Source: an uncultured Eggerthella sp. (GTDB lineage: Bacteria > Actinomycetota > Coriobacteriia > Coriobacteriales > Eggerthellaceae). From it: a stretch of DNA of 64,000 bases. Of this stretch, positions 24,753-33,941 are shown piece after piece (position 1 is the stretch's first letter; each line of letters begins with the position of its first letter). Below the pieces are notes generated by a model. That model was not told where the DNA came from. It saw only the letters and a list, made by a program, of their open reading frames with translations, and did not search any database. The translations under genes and the position numbers were made by a program. The DNA lies in NCBI GenBank assembly GCA_900540345.1, contig UQFK01000002.1:186001-250000 (forward strand), in the 5' to 3' direction.

Positions 24753-25406
24753 CTAATCGCCGTTCTGCTCGTCGCGCTCTGCCTGTTGCGCTCCCATCGA
24801 GCCATCGACAACATCGGCACCGACCGATTGCGCATCGCTCGTATCGTTGTTGTTCGCAGATTCAGGCTCACCAACCGCCTGGTTCGAAACCTTCAACAGC
24901 CGCATAGAGGAAGCATCATCGCCGCCTTCAGACTGACCTGGTTCATTCGTGTTCACATCAGTGAACGTGAGCACATCGCGTTCGGGCGAAAAGACATAGG
25001 AACCCACCCCCGTATAATTCGCAAATTTATAGGTGATGGTCTTTTCGAATGTGTTGAGCTCGTATTCAAAACTGACACTATCAGTCAGACGGATCTCCGA
25101 ATCCGTGATGACAATGGAGTTATTGGAACCTTCTATCTTCCACTGACCCTGGATATCCTGCGCATCATCGTAGCGGAAAAGATAATCCCAGGTAAAAAAT
25201 GCACCTGCACCGATGATGAGCACCAGCACGATAGCGACGACCACCTTAAGGGGACGCGGGATACGACTTTTCTTACGGGGTTTCGACGCCCGCGACACCT
25301 TCGGCGTTTCACTTGCGCGCCTTGGCTGCGCTTCGGGCGCAGGAGGGGCTGCATGCTTGGCATGCTTTCCTTTTACAGGCTCGGTATGCGTTCGCACCTT
25401 GGACAT
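24753..25406 (-). CDS. Membrane-anchored hypothetical protein with lipocalin-like domain
   Basis: 217 aa, not recognised as a named family. A basic, Pro/Ala-rich cytoplasmic tail (residues 1-50) is followed by one membrane helix (about 53-72, PLKVVVAIVLVLIIGAGAFF) and an external part of about 110 residues whose pattern IQGQWKIEGSNNSIVITDSE resembles the small beta-barrel DUF5640/lipocalin-like domains. The C-terminus is acidic and Asn/Ser-rich, likely disordered. It sits 15 nt after serS in the same direction and is likely co-transcribed with it. Confidence 0.65.
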   Translation of the reverse strand: MSKVRTHTEPVKGKHAKHAAPPAPEAQPRRASETPKVSRASKPRKKSRIPRPLKVVVAIVLVLIIGAGAFFTWDYLFRYDDAQDIQGQWKIEGSNNSIVITDSEIRLTDSVSFEYELNTFEKTITYKFANYTGVGSYVFSPERDVLTFTDVNTNEPGQSEGGDDASSMRLLKVSNQAVGEPESANNNDTSDAQSVGADVVDGSMGAQQAERDEQNGD

Positions 25407-25421
25407 GATTGAGAAGACGAT

Positions 25422-26702
25422 CTATTCGGGCTTGATATATTCAAGGCCACCCATGTAAGAAATAAGCACATCAGGAACCTTGATCGAGCCGTCTTCTTGT
25501 TGATAGTTCTCGAGAATAGCAGCCATGGTACGACCGACAGCAAGACCTGAGCCATTCAGCGTATGCACAAGACGATTGCCCTTGAACTGACTTGCATCCT
25601 TGTACTTGATGTTCGCACGGCGTGCCTGGAAATCCTCGCAGTTCGAGCAGGACGAGATCTCTTTATAGGCATCGTAGGAAGGCAGCCAGACCTCAAGATC
25701 GTAAGTCTTAGCAGCCGAGAAGCCCAAATCTCCTGTGCACAGACTAATCACGCGATAGGGTAAGCCCAGCAACTGCAAGATGTTCTCGGCATCTTCGACC
25801 ATCGTTTCAAGATCGTCATAGGATTCTTCAGGCTTAGCGTACTTGACCATCTCAACCTTATCGAACTGGTGCAAGCGGATAAGACCACGCGTATCGCGAC
25901 CAGCGCTTCCTGCCTCTTCACGAAAGCACGGCGTGAAGGCGCAATATTTCAGCGGAAGCTGATCGACATCCAGGACTTCGTCAGAGTGGATGTTGGTCAA
26001 CTGCACTTCCGCAGTAGGGATAAGGTAGAGTCCTTCAGTGGTCTTAAACAGGTCTTCCTCAAATTTAGGAAGCTGGCCTGTGCCCGTGAGCGTCTTGGCG
26101 TTCGCCATGACTGGACACCACCATTCCTTGTAACCACGTGCTGTATGCGTATCAGCCATGAAGTTAATGAGTGCGCGCTCAAGCTTAGCGCCTTGACCGC
26201 CCAAGAGCACGAATCGTGATTCAGCAAGCTTCACTGCACGCTCAAAATCGAGAATTCCTAGCTCAATGCCAAGATCCCAATGAGGCTTGAACTCGAAGTC
26301 GAACGTACGAGGCGTGCCCCAACGACGAACCTCGGGATTGTCGTTTTCGTCCTTTCCGATAGGTGTGGAATCGGAGGGGATATTCGGAACGGCAAGAATA
26401 AGCTCATTCAAGGCTGTTTCTGCCTGATCATGCAGATCGGCATAATATGCGATCTCTTCTTTGAGCTTTGCGACTTGAGCTTTCGCCTCTTCGGCTTCTT
26501 CCTTCTTGCCCTCGCCCATAAGCTTGCCGATGCTCTTAGAGATGCTATTGCGCTGGGAGAGAAGCGTCTCTTCGTGTGCGATTGCACTACGACGATCTTC
26601 ATCGAGCTGCAAGAAGCGCTGCGAATCCCAGGTGAAGTTGCGACTTTCCATCGCACGATCCACTGTTTCAATATTTTCACGGACGAATCGGATGTCGAGC
26701 AT
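25422..26702 (-). CDS. serS: Seryl-tRNA synthetase
   Basis: Class II aminoacyl-tRNA synthetase, 426 aa, charging tRNA-Ser. The N-terminal long coiled-coil arm (about residues 25-105, rich in E/K/A) contacts the long variable arm of tRNA-Ser. Class II motifs follow: PVMANAKTLTGTGQLPKF, motif 2 FREEAGSAGRDTRGLIRLHQF, and motif 3 LNGSGLAVGRTMAAILEN. No T-box leader is present in the short upstream region, so starvation control by that route is not supported. Divergent from a small membrane protein gene. Confidence 0.97.
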   Translation of the reverse strand: MLDIRFVRENIETVDRAMESRNFTWDSQRFLQLDEDRRSAIAHEETLLSQRNSISKSIGKLMGEGKKEEAEEAKAQVAKLKEEIAYYADLHDQAETALNELILAVPNIPSDSTPIGKDENDNPEVRRWGTPRTFDFEFKPHWDLGIELGILDFERAVKLAESRFVLLGGQGAKLERALINFMADTHTARGYKEWWCPVMANAKTLTGTGQLPKFEEDLFKTTEGLYLIPTAEVQLTNIHSDEVLDVDQLPLKYCAFTPCFREEAGSAGRDTRGLIRLHQFDKVEMVKYAKPEESYDDLETMVEDAENILQLLGLPYRVISLCTGDLGFSAAKTYDLEVWLPSYDAYKEISSCSNCEDFQARRANIKYKDASQFKGNRLVHTLNGSGLAVGRTMAAILENYQQEDGSIKVPDVLISYMGGLEYIKPE

Positions 26703-26906
26703 TGCTTCCCTTTCGTGAACAAGAGCGCGGATTCGGGCGTTGTTGTTCGTGATATTGTCGAACTATAGAGATACAGATTGAGTATACTTTACAACCGAAC
26801 AGGATACCACCTGCGATGCTCTGCTTGCCTCAATGTTGCCATTTCGAATGGCAAGTTCGAGGTAGGCATCTTGAAGCATCGATGGAGCGATCAAAGAAAG
26901 GACATC

Positions 26907-27077
26907 ATGGATCTCGCGGGGCTTTATCACTTCCTCTTTGAAACCTACGCCGGTATCGGATGTCTGGTCGGTGCCGGTATCGTCATCAGCATCATCGCCG
27001 CATTCATCAGCGAGCGCAAGACGCGCAAAGTCTACCGCGATCGCGGTGAGAAACCACGCGATGAAGATGATGAATAG
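26907..27077 (+). CDS. Small single-pass membrane protein
   Basis: 56 aa: one hydrophobic helix (about residues 13-37, TYAGIGCLVGAGIVISIIAA) followed by a strongly charged tail (SERKTRKVYRDRGEKPRDEDDE). The ATG at 26907 has AAAGGA at good spacing; the longer frame from 26778 has none. It precedes the pyridoxal kinase by 52 nt and may be co-transcribed. No family recognised. Confidence 0.65.
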   Translation: MDLAGLYHFLFETYAGIGCLVGAGIVISIIAAFISERKTRKVYRDRGEKPRDEDDE

Positions 27078-27129
27078 TTCGAAAAGATAAAAGGACTCGG
27101 CAGATCGCCGAGCGTGATGAAGAAAGAAG

Positions 27130-28014
27130 ATGAGCTTCATGGGTTTGCAAAGCATGCCACTCTACGACCACTCCGATCGTCCTGATTATATCCCGCGCGT
27201 TGGAGCCGTGCACGATCTCTGTGGCTACGGCAAATGCTCGCTGGGTGTTGCAATCCCCGTCATATCTGCGGCTGGATGCGATGTATGCCCTTTGCCCACT
27301 GGATTATTCTCTTCACACACCGCGTTTCCTGTCTGGCACATGCTCGATACCACTGACATGATGAAGCCGTATCTTGATGCGTGGGAAAAGGTAGATATTG
27401 AGCTTGACGCCATCTACTCGGGATTTCTCGGCGCTGCTGAGCAGGTCGAGAGCATCCAGCGTCTCTATCGCACCTTCCCTGAAGCATTGCGCATCGTCGA
27501 TCCCGTTATGGGCGATCATGGAAATGTTTACCCTACCTATACGAAGGAACTTTGCGATACAATGGCAAATCTCGCCGATGGGGCCGATATTCTCACGCCG
27601 AATTTGACCGAAGTATCCATCATCCTTGGCACGGAATACACCGGACAGAACATCTCGACCGAAGAGGTTGAGAACATGATCAATATGCTGCGCAATCGTG
27701 GCGCAAAGAACGTGATCATCAAGGGCATCGACCGCGAAGATGGCTTTTTGCGCAATTACGTTGCGGGACGCAACACGCCCCTTACTGAGTTGATCGCAGA
27801 GAAGCTACCTGTGATGCTGCATGGCACAGGCGATCTCTTCTGCTCGTGCGTAACAGCCGCCATCATGGCTGGCAAGGACCTGGTCACTGCGGTGGACTTC
27901 GCTGGCAAGTTCGTGCACGATGCAATGATCGTCACACTCGAGCAGCCTAACTTCATGAGCCGTGGCATCAGCTTCGAACCGCTTTTGGGCAAGGTTACCG
28001 AGCTGCTCAAATAA
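27130..28014 (+). CDS. pdxY: Pyridoxal/pyridoxamine kinase
   Basis: Ribokinase-fold vitamin B6 kinase (294 aa) that phosphorylates pyridoxal, supplying PLP to the many aminotransferases in this window. Family features are HDLCGYGKCSLGVAIPVISAAG at the N-terminus, PTGLFSSHTAF, VDPVMGDHG, LTPNLTEV, and the ATP/anion-hole region LHGTGDLFCS with the catalytic Asp. The length fits PdxY/PdxK. A second ATG three codons in is possible. Convergent with the aminopeptidase gene. Confidence 0.88.
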   Translation: MSFMGLQSMPLYDHSDRPDYIPRVGAVHDLCGYGKCSLGVAIPVISAAGCDVCPLPTGLFSSHTAFPVWHMLDTTDMMKPYLDAWEKVDIELDAIYSGFLGAAEQVESIQRLYRTFPEALRIVDPVMGDHGNVYPTYTKELCDTMANLADGADILTPNLTEVSIILGTEYTGQNISTEEVENMINMLRNRGAKNVIIKGIDREDGFLRNYVAGRNTPLTELIAEKLPVMLHGTGDLFCSCVTAAIMAGKDLVTAVDFAGKFVHDAMIVTLEQPNFMSRGISFEPLLGKVTELLK

Positions 28015-28107
28015 GCAGCTCGCTGAAACGTCTCTCTTTTGCAGATTCACTCCCTGCGCGGACTTTTCTGCCGTAGGCGTTACTTGAACTTCAGGCAATC
28101 AAGCTAA

Positions 28108-29565
28108 CTACTCTGAGCGCAGAAAAGCAACGTAGCCTTTGTAGGCCTCGTAAATATCCGCTTTCGAAGTGACCTCCCAAGGAGAGTGCATCGAAAGCAC
28201 TGGCACGCCTGAATCGATGACGTTCATGCCATACTTTGCAGGGATATAGGCGATAGTCCCGCCGCCACCCGCATTCACGCGACCGAGCTCTGCTGTCTGG
28301 TAATTCACGCCCGCCTCGTCCATGACCTTACGCAACACTGCCATATATTCTGCGTTGGCGTCGTTAGAACCCGACTTACCACCCGAGCCCGTGTATTTAT
28401 TGAATACAAGACCGCGACCACAATATGCCGAATTCTTCGTTTCGAAGACCGACGCATACGCGGGGTCGAATGCAGCGCTCACATCAGAAGAGAGCATAGA
28501 AGAACGTGCGAGGCAACGACGCAGTGCAAGATCGCCCGTCGCACCCGCAAGCGCCAAGATCTCTGCCATGGTATTCTCGAAAAATGCCGAGGTCATACCT
28601 GTAGCGCCAACGCTGCCGATCTCTTCTTTATCAACCAAGATGCACACCGAGGTGCGCACCGGCCCATCGACTGCCAACTGCGCTTCGAGGCTCGTATAGG
28701 CGCACACGCGGTCGTCTTGGCCATAGCCGATCACCATCGAGCGATCCAGGCCGCAATCGCGTGCAGGGCCTGCTGGAACAACCTCGATCTCAGCTGAGAG
28801 AAAATCTTCCTCTTCGATACCATAGCGATCGAGAAGTAGCGAGAGAACATTCGCGCGCACTGCTTCGCTCTCAGCGGTACGCTCAATGCGTTCTGCATAT
28901 GAGAGCTCATCTTCTTTGCGCTCGTCTTTCTTCGCTTCAACAATGAGCGGCTCGCTTCCGATGAGCACGTCGAGGTTCTCGCCCTCGACCACGGTTCGAC
29001 CGTCCTTCTTCATCTGCTCTGCGCCGAGATGCGGTAGAAGATCGGTAACGCAGAATACGGGATCATCAGCAGCATCGCCAATCGAGATGTCAACCACGCT
29101 ACCATCCTTCTTCACGACAACGCCCTTGAGCGCGAGCGGAAGCGCGACCCACTGATAATTCTTGATGCCACCGTAATAGTGCGTATCAAGCAGTACGAAA
29201 TCGGATGTTTCATAGAGCGGATTCTGCTTGAGATCGAGACGTGGCGAGTCGATATGCGCACCGAGAATGTTCACGCCCTGCTCAATATCTTGTGTACCGA
29301 TCTGAACGAACATAACCGCTTTGCCATAATTGCTCGCCATAAGCTTATCGCCTGGCTTGAGTAACGTGCCCTTCTCTATTGCTTCATCAAGAGAGACGTA
29401 ACCAGCCTTACCCGCCATCTCGATCGCACGAGCAGCGCACGCGCGCTCTGTCTTGCATTCCGACAAGAAGCTCTTATATCGATCTGCAAGCGCACTTAGC
29501 TGCTTGCGGTCATTATCGTCATAGGTCTTCCATGCGTTCTTGCGTTCCATGTTCATCTCTTTCAT
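28108..29565 (-). CDS. M18-family aminopeptidase
   Basis: Zinc-dependent aminopeptidase of family M18 (aspartyl aminopeptidase/aminopeptidase I), 485 aa, cytoplasmic, removing N-terminal residues from peptides. Metal ligands appear in order: GAHIDSPRLDLK (His and Asp), the DKEEIGS glutamates, SSDVSAAFDP (Asp), and the late SMHSPWEVTSK (His). The central insertion and the GGGTIAYIPAKYGMNVID segment are typical. Start uncertain among three close in-frame ATGs; the site AAGAG best fits the third. It would feed an amino-acid fermenting metabolism. Confidence 0.92.
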   Translation of the reverse strand: MKEMNMERKNAWKTYDDNDRKQLSALADRYKSFLSECKTERACAARAIEMAGKAGYVSLDEAIEKGTLLKPGDKLMASNYGKAVMFVQIGTQDIEQGVNILGAHIDSPRLDLKQNPLYETSDFVLLDTHYYGGIKNYQWVALPLALKGVVVKKDGSVVDISIGDAADDPVFCVTDLLPHLGAEQMKKDGRTVVEGENLDVLIGSEPLIVEAKKDERKEDELSYAERIERTAESEAVRANVLSLLLDRYGIEEEDFLSAEIEVVPAGPARDCGLDRSMVIGYGQDDRVCAYTSLEAQLAVDGPVRTSVCILVDKEEIGSVGATGMTSAFFENTMAEILALAGATGDLALRRCLARSSMLSSDVSAAFDPAYASVFETKNSAYCGRGLVFNKYTGSGGKSGSNDANAEYMAVLRKVMDEAGVNYQTAELGRVNAGGGGTIAYIPAKYGMNVIDSGVPVLSMHSPWEVTSKADIYEAYKGYVAFLRSE

Positions 29566-29616
29566 TTTAAGTCGCGTATGGCTCAGTTAACCGTTTGATG
29601 CCAAACGCGCGTTTTC

Positions 29617-29645
29617 TTGCATCAACAGAATGCACCTTGTAGAAT
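29617..29645 (+). promoter_or_regulatory. Promoter of rubrerythrin gene
   Basis: TTGCAT (29617-29622), 17-nt spacer, TAGAAT (29640-29645). The transcript would carry a leader of about 110 nt with two hairpins: AAGGAC-TGTGG-GTCCTT followed by TTT (29654-29673) and GTCGC-TTTC-GCGAC (29732-29745) just before the ribosome-binding site. Confidence 0.55.
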
Positions 29646-29763
29646 TTTATATCAAGGACTGTGGGTCCTTTTTGCCAATGAGAAGAGGGTAAAAAGGGGG
29701 CACAGTTTCTTTTACTTGTGTACCGACCGATGTCGCTTTCGCGACCGAATAGGAGTGATGAAG

Positions 29764-30384
29764 ATGGCTCAGCAAGTACGTGACGTAATGCCAACCCCCG
29801 ACAATTCCAGCAACTTCAATATCGTTGCAGACAGCAAGACTTCTGTCGGCTCCACGCTCGACAACCTCAAAGCTGCAGTCAACGGCGAGACTGGCGCTTC
29901 AGCAAAGTACGAAGCATACGCTGCCGAAGCTGAAAAGCAAGGTCATAAGCAGCTCGCTTCTCTGTGGCGCGTAACCTCTGCTGCAGAGCAGATCCACATC
30001 GCTATGGAATACAATCTGGTCACGGCTGAAGATGCGGATTGGCCTCGCCCAGAGATTACCGAGACAAAGGACACTCCACTCGATCTGAACCTCATCGATT
30101 CCGCTAATGGCGAGATCTATGAGACTTCTGATATGTATCCTTCCTTCATCAAGAAGGCACAGGAAGAAGGCAAGAACGCTGCTGTTCTCGTCTTCACGCG
30201 CGCAAAGCTTGCTGAGGGCTATCATGCAGCAAACTACCTCGATGCATACAACAACATCGACACCCCTGATAATGAGCACTACTATCTTTGCCCTGTCTGC
30301 GGTTATATCCACAAGGGTTCCGACTTCGAGAAATGCCCGATCTGCTTCACTCCTGCAAGCAAGTTCGTTGAATACGATTTCTAA
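29764..30384 (+). CDS. rbr: Rubrerythrin
   Basis: Non-haem di-iron peroxidase (206 aa) protecting anaerobes from hydrogen peroxide. The N-terminal ferritin-like domain has paired Glu/His helices (GETGASAKYEAYAAEAEKQG, AEQIHIAMEYN; FTRAKLAEGYHA), and the C-terminal rubredoxin-like domain has CPVCGY and CPIC cysteine pairs. An N-terminal extension of about 35 residues precedes the first helix. AGGAG is eight bases before the ATG at 29764; the frame upstream of it is not coding. Followed by a strong two-way terminator. Confidence 0.95.
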   Translation: MAQQVRDVMPTPDNSSNFNIVADSKTSVGSTLDNLKAAVNGETGASAKYEAYAAEAEKQGHKQLASLWRVTSAAEQIHIAMEYNLVTAEDADWPRPEITETKDTPLDLNLIDSANGEIYETSDMYPSFIKKAQEEGKNAAVLVFTRAKLAEGYHAANYLDAYNNIDTPDNEHYYLCPVCGYIHKGSDFEKCPICFTPASKFVEYDF

Positions 30385-30421
30385 TCGAAGTCTTCCAAAA
30401 CAACTTAGGTTATTCGAACTA

Positions 30422-30455
30422 AAAAGGTGCTGGCGAAATGCCGGCACCTTTTCTT
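30422..30455. terminator. Bidirectional intrinsic terminator
   Basis: AAAAGGTGCTGGC (30422-30434), loop GAAAT, GCCGGCACCTTTT (30440-30452). T-tracts on both sides let it serve rubrerythrin and the convergent dehydratase operon. Confidence 0.85.
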
Positions 30456-30559
30456 TCGGCGATATAGAACGAATGGAACGGTCGCACTCAGATCCCAGAG
30501 CCCCTGAAATATTTGAATTGCTTCAACTCTCTGAGATCTGATGTTGCTCTTTATCTTCT

Positions 30560-31687
30560 TTAGTCAAGCATCTCCACGAACGCTTGGATACGCGTTGCGG
30601 CCTGCTCGTCGATACGACCCTGATTCTCAGTCTCGAGATAGAGTACAGGGATGCCCGCCTCTTCAAAATCCTTCTTCAAGACTGGATAGTCGAACTCTTC
30701 TTCCTCGCAGAACTTAATGATGCTGATAAGAATACCATCGGCATCGCGCTGATTGTACAGATCGATAAGCATCGGGCCGCGGAGCTTCTGTGGATCGAAG
30801 AGTACCGAGCACCCTTCAATATGAGGCCAGATGCGCGCAAGGGACACGAACGGATCGACGTGATCGGGCGCATCGGTCTCGAAACGCTTCGAGTCACCCA
30901 CAATATCATCGCCAACGATAGCAATGCCTTCTTCTTCGAGCGTGTCGAGCAACTCTGTCGAATCCATCAGGATGCTCGTTGCGATAAGGCGTGGCCCATC
31001 AAACGTGTAGACGGGGCGCTGTTCGAGCTCCTTGAGTAACTCTTCGACCAGATCAATATGCTTCTCGACTGGCATCACACGCGCAGCCTTGTAGACATAA
31101 TGGCGCATCTTGGGCGTAAAGATATCGAGATGATCACACGCAACCTCTGAGAAGCGGCGCATGAGCGCTTTTTGCTCATTGTAGAGCTGAATACTGTGAA
31201 ATAGCTGCGTATCAGTAATAGGATGGCCCACGATCTCTTCTAGCTCGTGTTGAATGCGATGCAATTCGTTCACGTAGTAGTCTTCAGCAGCCTGAGTCTT
31301 GCGATTGACTGGCTGAGTAAGCGCGATCACTGGCATATCGGGCTTAGCGTATTTCCAATTCTCTTCGAGATTGCGCAAACCATCACAAGTGGTCGGAATG
31401 ATGATGCCTGAGAGAAAGTCGTAGTCCCCTTTCAAGCCGAATTCGAGCAGCGAGAGCAATATCGAACAGTAGAACACCGGGTAATAGCGATGCGCCTCAC
31501 TGGGATCTATGTTGCCACCCCAAAGCTCGACTGGATACATACCTGCCGCATGCACCAATTCGTATGGCCCAAAATATGGTACGAGTCCGATCACTTTCTT
31601 GTTGTCGGTATTGCATGCCTCGATCGTTCGATACGGATGCTCTGATGCTTCTTCGAACTGAGCGAGTATTTCTTGAATGCGATCCAT
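30560..31687 (-). CDS. 2-hydroxyacyl-CoA dehydratase subunit, HadC/FldC-like
   Basis: Smaller subunit (375 aa) of the oxygen-sensitive iron-sulfur enzyme that removes water from (R)-2-hydroxyacyl-CoA to give 2-enoyl-CoA. Family features: VPYFGPYELVHAAGMYPVELWGG, FYCSILLSLLEFGLKG and IPTTCDGLRN, with Cys residues that help hold a [4Fe-4S] cluster. The length matches HadC (C. difficile) and FldC (C. sporogenes), as does its place as last gene in an A-I-B-C order operon. It follows the B subunit by 42 nt. Whether the substrate comes from leucine, phenylalanine/tyrosine or another amino acid cannot be told from sequence by eye. Confidence 0.9.
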   Translation of the reverse strand: MDRIQEILAQFEEASEHPYRTIEACNTDNKKVIGLVPYFGPYELVHAAGMYPVELWGGNIDPSEAHRYYPVFYCSILLSLLEFGLKGDYDFLSGIIIPTTCDGLRNLEENWKYAKPDMPVIALTQPVNRKTQAAEDYYVNELHRIQHELEEIVGHPITDTQLFHSIQLYNEQKALMRRFSEVACDHLDIFTPKMRHYVYKAARVMPVEKHIDLVEELLKELEQRPVYTFDGPRLIATSILMDSTELLDTLEEEGIAIVGDDIVGDSKRFETDAPDHVDPFVSLARIWPHIEGCSVLFDPQKLRGPMLIDLYNQRDADGILISIIKFCEEEEFDYPVLKKDFEEAGIPVLYLETENQGRIDEQAATRIQAFVEMLD

Positions 31688-31729
31688 TGATCTATCCTTC
31701 TTTCCTCTATGATCGAGCAGAACAAGCGT

Positions 31730-32947
31730 CTACGCACGTTCTGCCATTCGTTCGTCCATTACTTCGGTAAGACCTTGAACGCGAGTCTCGTACTGAGCCT
31801 TCGAGAAAACGCGTGGATCTGCCTGATCGCCGTCGAATGTAGCGAACGGAATCCCCTTCTCCTTTTCAAGCTGCCGCGACGTTTCGAACATGATGCCCGC
31901 CCACGGTTTGCAGCTTCGTGCGACATTGCACAACGTACCATCACAATGATACTCGTCGATCATGGCACGACGACGCTGGAGCGCAAGATTGATACCTTGC
32001 GAATTGTTCGTGCTCGCATAACCACGACAATAACCGTCCAAATCATCGAAAGAGGTACCAAAAATATTGCAGTAGATCGAGCCGACCGTATTAATGCCCA
32101 TACTGGCAAGCGTTTCTGAGTTGTGGCGCAAATAGGGCCAGCAGGCCATACCTTCATACATAAGGCGATACTTCTCTTCGCCTTTGAAGTTGTAATCGCC
32201 CGTGGCAAGACGCTCTTCAAGTTCTGAGATATACGCTTCGAGGATTGCAGTGGTCTCAGGTCGGCCCTTCGCGACAACCATCAAAGCCATGAAATTGTAG
32301 CCATCGAAACCATTGACGGGAGAAGGCTTATTGTTGCCGATCAAATCGAGTGCTTTAGTGAACAATGCGCCATTGATGCTTGAGATGCGCAAGATCTCAT
32401 GAAACTTCTCGTAGTCGAACTTCTTGCCCGTGATCTTCTCGAGCTCATCGATGATGTATTGAAGCTGTCCTTTGATATAGCTGATCTTGTTCGCCGTATA
32501 ATAGCCATCCGTGTTGTAGGGAATGTCGAACAAGAGAAATGGGATATCGAGATTATGCGCAAGATTCTCGTACCATTTGATGACCGTTGTACAGATGTTA
32601 TTGCACACGCAGAGAAAATCGGGCGCTGGTACATCAAGGCCAAATCCAAAATCTTCTTCGCGCTCAACAAAGCCAAGATTGATGCGTGCGTATGAACACA
32701 GATCCATGGAATAGCCGAGACCCTCTGCCTTCTCGCAGAACGGGATCGCGCCCTTCTTCGCAGCCACTGCCGCACTGTGATTCTCGGGGTACATGATCTT
32801 CAGATCGAAGGTCTGACAAATCTCCTTTGGAAAGTTCGAAGTTGACCATCCGATCACTTCCCCATTCTCTTTTGCCTCACGTATCTCGTCGTAGGTCTTG
32901 GCGGTGAATTCCTGGAGCAACTGCTTGCTCGTTTTCTTCTCGCTCAT
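31730..32947 (-). CDS. 2-hydroxyacyl-CoA dehydratase subunit, HadB/FldB-like
   Basis: Larger subunit (405 aa) of the same heterodimer. It shows LCSYARINLG, the FLCVCNNICTTVIKWYENLA region with cluster cysteines, and the late DGTLCNVARSCKPW motif typical of this subunit. The ketyl-radical mechanism needs one electron per activation from the partner activase encoded just upstream. The length is very near HadB/FldB. It lies 54 nt after the activator gene and 42 nt before the C subunit, so a stoichiometric heterodimer is made from one message. Confidence 0.92.
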   Translation of the reverse strand: MSEKKTSKQLLQEFTAKTYDEIREAKENGEVIGWSTSNFPKEICQTFDLKIMYPENHSAAVAAKKGAIPFCEKAEGLGYSMDLCSYARINLGFVEREEDFGFGLDVPAPDFLCVCNNICTTVIKWYENLAHNLDIPFLLFDIPYNTDGYYTANKISYIKGQLQYIIDELEKITGKKFDYEKFHEILRISSINGALFTKALDLIGNNKPSPVNGFDGYNFMALMVVAKGRPETTAILEAYISELEERLATGDYNFKGEEKYRLMYEGMACWPYLRHNSETLASMGINTVGSIYCNIFGTSFDDLDGYCRGYASTNNSQGINLALQRRRAMIDEYHCDGTLCNVARSCKPWAGIMFETSRQLEKEKGIPFATFDGDQADPRVFSKAQYETRVQGLTEVMDERMAERA

Positions 32948-33001
32948 GCTTCATGTCTCCTCATCGTCATCGACACCTCTGTTTATCAAGTTGAAACTGA
33001 T

Positions 33002-33901
33002 CTAACTCGCTTCTTTACAAGATGAGCAGTTAGGATCAGGCTGGGCAGCGCGCCTGTCTTCGAGCGCTGTTGCAAACTTGTCCGTCTCTGCCGTATCTTC
33101 TGAGCTTGCATGCTGTTTTTTGTTTCGTTTCTCGACAGCTTTCGCACCATGCAACGCAGCACCTATTGCACCGATCAGCTGCACGTGAGGCGGGATCGCT
33201 ATCTTTACATCCAATTCTTCTTCAAGTGCACGAACTACGCCTGCATTCTGCGCTACGCCACCACTCATCACTACGGTCTCTTCAACTCCGAGCCTGCGCG
33301 CAAGCCCCGCCGTTCGTTTCGCGACCGAGTCGTGAATACCTGCGATGATGTTTGGGATCTTCTCTTTGTTCGCTAAGTGAGAGATAACTTCCGATTCAGC
33401 AAAGACCGTGCAGGTCGAGCTGATCTCTACACGAGCATCCGATTGAGCATCGAGCGCCCCTAGCTGATCGGTCGTCGTTTCGAGCACGCCTGCCATAACA
33501 TCGAGGAATCGTCCTGTTCCTGCAGCGCATTTTTCATTCATGATGAAGTTATCCAGGCCGCCATGATCGTTCAGGCGAAGCGCTTTGACATCTTGCCCCC
33601 CGATATCGATGATGGTGCGCGCCTCGGGGATCATAAAATACATGCCGCGCGCATGGCAGCTCAATTCGCTGATCTGCTTATCCGCCTCATCAAAACGCAG
33701 GCGTCCATAGCCTGTCGCAACGGTATAGTCGATATCATCCCAGGTAAGTCCGCTCTCATTAAAGAGCTTCTCTAAAGCTTTGTCGGTACCTGACGTTCCT
33801 GCTCCAAAGCTTATGATGGCACTTGCAACGATATCCTTTCCGTCTTTGAGCACTACCGCCTTTGTGGCAGTCGAGCCGATATCTATTCCTAAGGTATACA
33901 T
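33002..33901 (-). CDS. 2-hydroxyacyl-CoA dehydratase activase (HadI/FldI/HgdC-like)
   Basis: ATP-dependent one-electron donor of the ASKHA fold. The nucleotide-binding start is LGIDIGSTATKAV. The two cysteines that hold the [4Fe-4S] cluster across the homodimer interface are C125 (NEKCAAGTGRF) and C164 (SSTCTVFAESEV), matching C127/C166 of the Acidaminococcus HgdC protein. DIGGQD and the MSGGVAQNAGV loop are present. At 299 aa it is about 35-40 residues longer than typical activases: the extra C-terminal tail is charged and ends in CSSC (C295, C298), which I do not recognise from the family. Second gene of the operon. Confidence 0.93.
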   Translation of the reverse strand: MYTLGIDIGSTATKAVVLKDGKDIVASAIISFGAGTSGTDKALEKLFNESGLTWDDIDYTVATGYGRLRFDEADKQISELSCHARGMYFMIPEARTIIDIGGQDVKALRLNDHGGLDNFIMNEKCAAGTGRFLDVMAGVLETTTDQLGALDAQSDARVEISSTCTVFAESEVISHLANKEKIPNIIAGIHDSVAKRTAGLARRLGVEETVVMSGGVAQNAGVVRALEEELDVKIAIPPHVQLIGAIGAALHGAKAVEKRNKKQHASSEDTAETDKFATALEDRRAAQPDPNCSSCKEAS

Positions 33902-33941
33902 CTGTCGCTTCCTTTTCCTTTTTATGCGCTTTGATTACGCC

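Noticed and set aside
26703..26906. T-box leader upstream of serS
   Set aside because: The upstream space is short and lacks the conserved T-box sequence and a specifier hairpin.
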